From assembly GCA_022072505.1 (NCBI GenBank), contig JAJVHU010000031.1, positions 42,083-106,082 on the forward strand: 64,000 bases of DNA. The letters run 5' to 3'. Positions within the stretch are counted from its first letter, which is position 1, and each line of letters opens with the position of its first letter. Positions 59,210-64,000 of this stretch are shown piece after piece. The position numbers and the translations under genes were made by a program. The DNA is from Phycisphaerae bacterium. Lineage in GTDB: Bacteria; Planctomycetota; Phycisphaerae; UBA1845. The notes beneath the pieces were generated by a model. The model worked only from the letters and a program-made list of their open reading frames with translations. It made no database searches and was not told the origin of the DNA.

Positions 59210-59809
59210 ATGACTCTCAACCGCGAATCAACCTCTGAAGCGAACGCCCCTTCCGCTGCGTCGTATCTCGACAAGCCATCGCCGACGTCATCCGGGGAGG
59301 AAGCCCGTGTCTTCATCCGGGGAACCGGGCGGTTCTTCAGCGTGCTGGGGCTCGTGTTGATGCTCGTGTCGGGCGCGGTCGGTCTGGTCGGGGGGCGCTT
59401 GCTGGATCCCCCTGAATCGCCCGCGCCTTCGGTTCGTGAATATTTCTCGGAGGAACGGCTGCCTTACACGTTGAAAGCGGCGTCCGTGCTTGCGGGGTTC
59501 CTCGGCGGGCTGGCGATGCAGGCGGTGGGTCTGGCGCTGTCGGCGGAGCTGGGGCGTGGCGCGGTCGCGGCGGTCGTCGTGTCCGAGGGGGTGAGCCTGA
59601 CGTGGTTGTATTGCGGGTTGCGGCTTGTGCTGGAAATCTCCGGGCAGACCCTCGCGGGCATTGTGCTGGTCTTGCTCGGCCTGGCGATGACCTTACCGTC
59701 GATCTTCGCCTTGCGTTGCGTGCTGCTCTCGCGAGCGCTTCCGCGGACGGATCGGTCGCGCCTGGGGCGCGAGGCGTGGGAGGAGTATGAGCGCCGGAAG
59801 CGACGCTGA
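59210..59809 (+). CDS. Hypothetical four-helix membrane protein
   Basis: 199 residues. An N-terminal disordered segment of about 37 residues is followed by four hydrophobic helices (FFSVLGLVLMLVSGAVGLVG, TLKAASVLAGFLGGLAMQAV, AVVVSEGVSLTWLYCGLRLV, LAGIVLVLLGLAMTLPSIFA), then a basic C-terminus (REAWEEYERRKRR). I recognise no family. It is convergent with the secreted protein at 59920. Confidence 0.6.
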   Translation: MTLNRESTSEANAPSAASYLDKPSPTSSGEEARVFIRGTGRFFSVLGLVLMLVSGAVGLVGGRLLDPPESPAPSVREYFSEERLPYTLKAASVLAGFLGGLAMQAVGLALSAELGRGAVAAVVVSEGVSLTWLYCGLRLVLEISGQTLAGIVLVLLGLAMTLPSIFALRCVLLSRALPRTDRSRLGREAWEEYERRKRR

Positions 59810-59850
59810 CGGCGCGGAGCGTTCCTCCCCCCGACACCGCCGAAAACGAA

Positions 59851-59884
59851 GCAGGCCGCGCCTCATGCCTGAAGCGCGGCCTGC
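59851..59884. terminator. Hairpin between convergent genes
   Basis: GCAGGCCGCGC and GCGCGGCCTGC form a perfect 11-bp stem with a 12-base loop in the gap between two convergent genes. It lacks a T run, so factor-independent action is uncertain. Confidence 0.55.
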
Positions 59885-59919
59885 GAACCAACCTGGATCG
59901 ATGCGCCCGGAAACGCTCG

Positions 59920-61731
59920 TTACGGGCAGGTCACCGTCTCCGGTCCCCGGCATCCGTTCGGCGCGTCGAGCGAGACCGTGTGCGTTCCGCTGAAGCAGCA
60001 GATCGCGATCTTCGCGCTGCGTCCGCTGACCGTCGTGTTGTAGGGGGCGCCGTCGATCGACATCGTCACGGGCAGGCCGTCATGCGACGTGTCGGTGAAG
60101 ACGAGCTTCCCGACGATCTTGCCGCTGCTCTTGCAGGCGCCCTTGAACTTCTTGATGTCGTCGCAGATGTTCCCGCCGCCTCCGCAGTCGCTGACCTGGA
60201 AGCTGGCGATCCACGTCGCCCACGTTCCGCCCCCGATCGCGTACTCGCCGGTGGACCAGAACGTCGTGTCGTCCACCGGGTCCACCTTCGTGTCGAAGTA
60301 GTCGCCCCAGCGCCCGCCGTTGTAACCGCTCGTGCTCAGCGCCACCTGCGTCAGCGCCCCCATCGTGCCCGGCGCGTCGCTTGATTGACGACCGGTGATC
60401 TGGACGCTGGCCCGCGTCGAGCTGCTGCTCATCGCCATCACCATCCCGACGTCGCCGCACTGGTTCTCCGCCAGCGCGGGGAACCACGTATGCACGCCGC
60501 TTCCGCCGTCCACGTTCCCCGACTGCGTCAGCGAGGGCGACCCGCTCGTCGGCCAGGTGTTCGTGGCGACCTGATACCAGCGCGCCTGGTTCTTGCTGTT
60601 GAGGCGGACGCCGTGGCCCGCATAAAGCCGGCCGCCACGGTACGCCACGTTGATGATGCGCCCGTCCAGCACGTCGATCGAGCTGCCCCCCGAGTTCGGC
60701 GCGCCCCCCGTCGGATACGAGTAGCTCGGAACCGTCACGTTGGCGCTCACCAGCGACGGCGTCCCCAGCGGATCGCGGATCGCATGAAGCCGGATCTGCG
60801 TCGTGCTCCAGTCCTGGGCGAAGAACGGCGCCGTCGGCGAGTCATGACACGTCGCCGCCTGCACCGAGTACGCCGAACCGTCGCGGATGTCCGTGTACGT
60901 CGCCGGGTTGCCCACCAGCAGCGGCGTCTTGTTGAACGTGCGGAACACCGCACCGGCGAACCCGCCGCAGTTCCCGTTCAAGCGGAACAGGTTGCCCGTC
61001 ACGTAGTACGCCCGGTGGTCATACCCGAAGCCCGGATAGTCCACCCAGTACTGGCAGCCGTTGGCCGAAATCCGCGCGTCCGTCCGGTACTTGTACCACG
61101 TCCCGTGCGGGTTGCTGTCGTCCGACACCGCGATGTCGATGAACGCCTGCGTCGATCCGTACACCTCCAGCGCGACGACGACGAACCGGTTCTCATAATG
61201 ATCGTAGAAGCACTTCGGATCGAACGTGAAGTTGCCCGCTCCGACTTCCTCGAAGAACCCGGGGTTGCCCGTGTTGTCGAGGTTCTGCGAGAACTCCAGC
61301 GCGCCCGTCGATTTGTTGAAGAACGCGATCGCCATGTTCACCGTCTCGACCACGTGCGACGGCCCGACCGCGATCGTCGGGTCCGGAGGCGTCCACGGCG
61401 TCTGCTGGAGCCCCGGGAAGAAAGACCCCGGCGTCGTGCGCACCTGATCGGACAACCCGCCGGCGGCGAGATCGTTCTGTCCTTTCTCCCTGCGGACCTT
61501 CAGGTCCGGGCGCGAGTGCGGCGGAAGGTGCTCCTTGACCAGCGTGACCGCGCCCTTCCAGTCCGTAAAAGCCTGAATCTGCGGCTGAACCGTGCTTGTG
61601 TCCGAAATCACGACCGGCGCCTCGCCCCGGGCGACGGCTCCCTCGGCCGTCAGGTCCGATTGCGCCAGCGCGACACCGCCCATCGCCACAGCGCCCGCAA
61701 GGGCAAACGCCACCATCCAACTCCTTCGCAT
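59920..61731 (-). CDS. Large secreted hypothetical protein with shared C-terminal domain
   Basis: 603 residues from the ATG at 61731, preceded by GAGGAG with seven-base spacing. A signal peptide (WMVAFALAGAVAMGGVALAQ) is followed by a region around WTPPDPTIAVGPSHVVETVN, FDPKCFYDHYENRFVVVALE and YWVDYPGFGYDHRAYYVTGN that looks like a beta-propeller of a type I have seen in secreted bacterial proteins without named function. From about residue 522 (CDDIKKFKGACKSSGKIVGK) there is a cysteine-containing domain ending in TVTCP, similar to the end of the protein at 53812. Confidence 0.75.
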   Translation of the reverse strand: MRRSWMVAFALAGAVAMGGVALAQSDLTAEGAVARGEAPVVISDTSTVQPQIQAFTDWKGAVTLVKEHLPPHSRPDLKVRREKGQNDLAAGGLSDQVRTTPGSFFPGLQQTPWTPPDPTIAVGPSHVVETVNMAIAFFNKSTGALEFSQNLDNTGNPGFFEEVGAGNFTFDPKCFYDHYENRFVVVALEVYGSTQAFIDIAVSDDSNPHGTWYKYRTDARISANGCQYWVDYPGFGYDHRAYYVTGNLFRLNGNCGGFAGAVFRTFNKTPLLVGNPATYTDIRDGSAYSVQAATCHDSPTAPFFAQDWSTTQIRLHAIRDPLGTPSLVSANVTVPSYSYPTGGAPNSGGSSIDVLDGRIINVAYRGGRLYAGHGVRLNSKNQARWYQVATNTWPTSGSPSLTQSGNVDGGSGVHTWFPALAENQCGDVGMVMAMSSSSTRASVQITGRQSSDAPGTMGALTQVALSTSGYNGGRWGDYFDTKVDPVDDTTFWSTGEYAIGGGTWATWIASFQVSDCGGGGNICDDIKKFKGACKSSGKIVGKLVFTDTSHDGLPVTMSIDGAPYNTTVSGRSAKIAICCFSGTHTVSLDAPNGCRGPETVTCP

Positions 61732-61888
61732 GATGCTTCTCCTCAAACTGACCGCATGACCCCCAACCAGCATCGACGCCCCTAACGCCGATCTGGCCCC
61801 TTCCCCAGTTTATCGAACGTTTGCCGCCGGTTCAATACGGATGACCGCTCCGACCAGGGGGATGCACAGGGCAACCGCATTCTAACTT

Positions 61889-61932
61889 TTGAGCCGGTCC
61901 TGACGGATGCTTGAGCCGGTCCTGACGAATGC
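61889..61932 (+). repeat. Two tandem 22-bp repeats at the RHS start
   Basis: TTGAGCCGGTCCTGACGGAT and TTGAGCCGGTCCTGACGAAT, each followed by GC, in head-to-tail order. The second copy contains the ATG of the RHS open frame. Confidence 0.8.
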
Positions 61933-63440
61933 CACAGGTCAGGCGATCCGCGTTTCCGGCATACGGAGGCCGATCCCTTGGGCAACCAAAGTTCGCTCAG
62001 AAGCCCGAAATCCTGAAATGCGGTTGCCCGGACAACGACGCCTGGTGCCGCGCCGGGAACTCGATTGACGACGGCCAGATGCGGTACACTTATGACGCGT
62101 GGAACCGCCTGGTGAAGGTCACGCGCAAGCAGGACACCGACATCGTGATCCAGACCGCGGAGTACGACGGGCTGGGACGAAGGACGCAGAAAGTGGTGAC
62201 GAAGTCGGGAGAACTCGACGGGACATTCGTGTATTACTACGCGGATACCCGAGCCGCGGGCTTCAGCCCGCGCGAATTCTCCTGCGGCGGCGGACTTGCC
62301 GGCATCGGAGGCGCGTCCCCCGGCGGCTGGTCGATCGTCGAAATCCGTGACGGCTCCAACAACGTGTATCAGCAGGTTTACCACGGCACGCAATATATAG
62401 ATGAAATCGTGGCCATGAGACTGGAGAAGGGTTACGCCGTGGTCTACCAGGCTGAGGCCGACCAAGGCGGGAGGGCGAAGGACTGGAACACCATCGCCAC
62501 CTGCGACCTCGCAGGCCGCGTCCTCGAACGCGTCTTCACCACCCCCTACGGCTCACCCATCATCGAGCCGGAAACCTTCTTCGGCGACTACGACGGCGAC
62601 GGCGACGTGGACTCGACCGACGACGCGAGCCTCGGCAACGGCCAAACCTGCTGGGGAACCCCCTCCGGCGCCTGCCGTGTGTTCGACTTCAATCACGACG
62701 GTACGCTCAACGCTTCGGATGAGACGATCTTGACGGCGCTGATCGCGACGCCGTCGACGAATCACAGGCACGAAAGTAAAGTGAACTCCCCGACAGGGCT
62801 GGTGTTCTTACACCAAGGATTGTCGCAGGATTTCTCAACAAAAAGCTATTACAATCGCAGCCGCGTATCTCACCCAGCCCTACAGCTGTTTCAACAAGCT
62901 GATTCGCTCGGATACATCGATGGAATGAATCACTATGCCTATGCTCGTAGAAATCCCGTACGTTGGCGCGATTTCTCCGGAAAAGGCTGTATGGTCGAGT
63001 ACGAATGCAGCGTTTCGAAGAGCGGTCACAGCGACTGCTGCATTATGTGTACATACTCATGCACTGAGAAGAATAGAATTGAGTTCACCTGCGGATCCTT
63101 GTCTTGTGAGGACATGGTAAATAAGGGTATTCTTCAGCCGCCAGGCGCGAATACCTCACAGTACCGTCAAATAATTTGCTCATGGTGTTGCGAATGGTTT
63201 GGAAGCTCTCCTCCGAGCAAGTGTCCCAGAAATCGCACAAGAAAAGTTTGGCTCTGCGATATACGAGAACCCGGTGAATGCGATGTGGTAACGTGCCACG
63301 ACTACTGTGACCTCTATTTCGATAGCACCGAGGACATCTGTGATACTTTGGAGAATAAGTGGCTCGAGTACCTCTGCAAACTTGCGAAATACGTTGGTAA
63401 GCCTGCGTGCTACGCAGCATGTGATGCGGCATGCGACTAA
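61929..63440 (+). CDS. RHS-repeat protein with dockerin-like repeats and Cys-rich C-terminal tip, probably 5'-truncated
   Basis: 503 residues. RHS/YD repeats (YTYDAWNRLVKVTRKQDT, YDGLGRRTQKVVTKSGE) are followed by an EF-hand or dockerin-like pair (DYDGDGDVDSTDDASLG and FDFNHDGTLNASDETIL). The RHS core end is recognisable (YIDGMNHYAYARRNPVRWRD). After it comes a tip of about 150 residues with some 21 cysteines and GC content well below the genome, unlike anything I know. Rhs proteins normally have more than 1,000 residues before this point, so the gene is either a fragment or a stand-alone tip cassette. A family repeat (62251-62276) is inserted in frame and translated as RAAGFSPRE. Confidence 0.75.
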   Translation: MPQVRRSAFPAYGGRSLGQPKFAQKPEILKCGCPDNDAWCRAGNSIDDGQMRYTYDAWNRLVKVTRKQDTDIVIQTAEYDGLGRRTQKVVTKSGELDGTFVYYYADTRAAGFSPREFSCGGGLAGIGGASPGGWSIVEIRDGSNNVYQQVYHGTQYIDEIVAMRLEKGYAVVYQAEADQGGRAKDWNTIATCDLAGRVLERVFTTPYGSPIIEPETFFGDYDGDGDVDSTDDASLGNGQTCWGTPSGACRVFDFNHDGTLNASDETILTALIATPSTNHRHESKVNSPTGLVFLHQGLSQDFSTKSYYNRSRVSHPALQLFQQADSLGYIDGMNHYAYARRNPVRWRDFSGKGCMVEYECSVSKSGHSDCCIMCTYSCTEKNRIEFTCGSLSCEDMVNKGILQPPGANTSQYRQIICSWCCEWFGSSPPSKCPRNRTRKVWLCDIREPGECDVVTCHDYCDLYFDSTEDICDTLENKWLEYLCKLAKYVGKPACYAACDAACD

Positions 63441-63972
63441 TTCGTCACTCCAGATGATGCGGCGCTTTCCTCTCTCCCCTTGGGAGGAGGCAGGGGAAGG
63501 GCAGCCCTCATTAGGACGGCATGCTTGAATCAGTGGGTCTTGTGCGAGCTTACGCGCCTTACTTTCGGGATTACTTATCTGATGGCCTAAATTAACCATA
63601 ATCATTTTTCTTCGCCAACTTCGCCTCATCGGACCTCTACCGTTGTGCGTGAGACTGCATGGAGGCACGGACAACGGGAGCGCCGCTGATGAAAAAAAGT
63701 GACGCCACTGCGAAGGGCATGCGAAACGCTTTGACAACTGATGGACGTAATGTCTGAAATTAGTGTCACGACGCGCCAGCAGGGCAAAAGGAACGGAGAA
63801 GTCAATCAAGGCTCCACCGTCCGGGAATACCCTCGACATTCATGTTATTGCCATAGAAGTGCCTAATGGATTCACCTGTATCTCCACTTGACTCCGGCTC
63901 AGAAGTACGGTACATGTTTGGACTTACGTTGTCAAGGGGTCCGAAACCGGTTTTTGAGGCAGGAGGTTCGCG
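63441..63972. other. 532-bp gap after the RHS gene
   Basis: No gene identified. Composition is less GC-rich than the genome. A family B edge (TCTCCACTTGACTCCGG) lies near 63880. Its 3' end provides the Shine-Dalgarno of the next gene. Confidence 0.5.
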
Positions 63973-64000
63973 ATGAGTCGGGATGCAGGACGGTTGCCGC
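63973..64000 (+). CDS. Start of a gene running off the window
   Basis: AGGAGG at 63961-63966 is followed six bases later by ATG and an open frame of nine codons (MSRDAGRLP) to the window end. The spacing is ideal. The product cannot be judged. Confidence 0.5.

Noticed and set aside
63180..63839. 219-codon minus-strand open frame
   Set aside because: Partly antisense to the RHS tip; the rest has the look of untranslated intergenic DNA and no start signal.

Overview
The window is about 64 kb of very GC-rich DNA. It reads most naturally as a chromosome segment of a planctomycete, probably of the Phycisphaerae side of Planctomycetota. This is an inference from gene content: a SpoVG protein carrying a zinc ribbon, an ExbB-ExbD-ExbD cluster with TPR and von Willebrand A proteins, a DUF1573 protein, secreted proteins of the kind common in this phylum, an RHS protein with dockerin-like repeats, Kdo transferase and O-antigen ligase (so an LPS-type outer membrane), and intergenic DNA full of short dispersed repeats. 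Flagellin is present, so the cell is probably motile.

Layout. 1-12.5 kb: a partial proline-rich protein, a zinc-ribbon membrane protein, a TIM-barrel sugar isomerase-like protein, an MFS transporter, mannose-6-phosphate isomerase, a response regulator with GAF and HD-GYP domains, an O-antigen ligase-like TPR protein and Kdo transferase. 12.5-17.6 kb: a thioredoxin-TPR protein, tryptophanase, then a small broken defence region with the N-terminal quarter of a type IIG-like restriction enzyme and an apparently intact DpnI homologue. 17.7-25 kb: a sugar isomerase and the polyhydroxyalkanoate locus (phasin, thiolase, PhaE, PhaC and a short-chain dehydrogenase) divergent from the regulator phaR across a strikingly AT-rich promoter-operator region. 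25.7-33.7 kb: a YkgJ-type cysteine-cluster protein, an AAA ATPase, the compact hslV-hslU-ispE-spoVG operon, a lipoprotein and xseA. 33.8-40.8 kb: the energy-transduction cluster on the minus strand. 41-46.4 kb: a quinone oxidoreductase-like MDR protein, an EF-G paralogue, a candidate structured RNA, flagellin and tRNA-Phe. 46.7-55.2 kb: secreted and GH172-like proteins, RidA, ScpA, a methyltransferase and a propeller protein. 55.4-64 kb: sucC, a small cargo insertion flanked by a duplicated sucC 3' end, a repeat thicket, a HAD phosphatase, two further membrane or secreted proteins, an RHS-toxin-like gene and the first codons of another gene.

The best candidate for an undescribed system is at 56,356-57,626. 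A DUF6338-type membrane protein and an overlapping 60-residue GYQP-repeat protein lie between two 199-bp copies of the sucC 3' end. The two copies differ at only seven positions, all third codon positions. This is what an element that integrates into sucC and brings its own replacement 3' end would leave behind.

Other notable points are the orphan DpnI homologue (E64 replaced by Q), a zinc ribbon inserted inside SpoVG, a shared C-terminal domain on two unrelated secreted proteins, a nested-hairpin RNA upstream of flagellin, and at least four families of short intergenic repeats, two of them MITE-like. Many genes use GTG or TTG starts, and several starts were moved from the longest open frame using Shine-Dalgarno spacing or family length.
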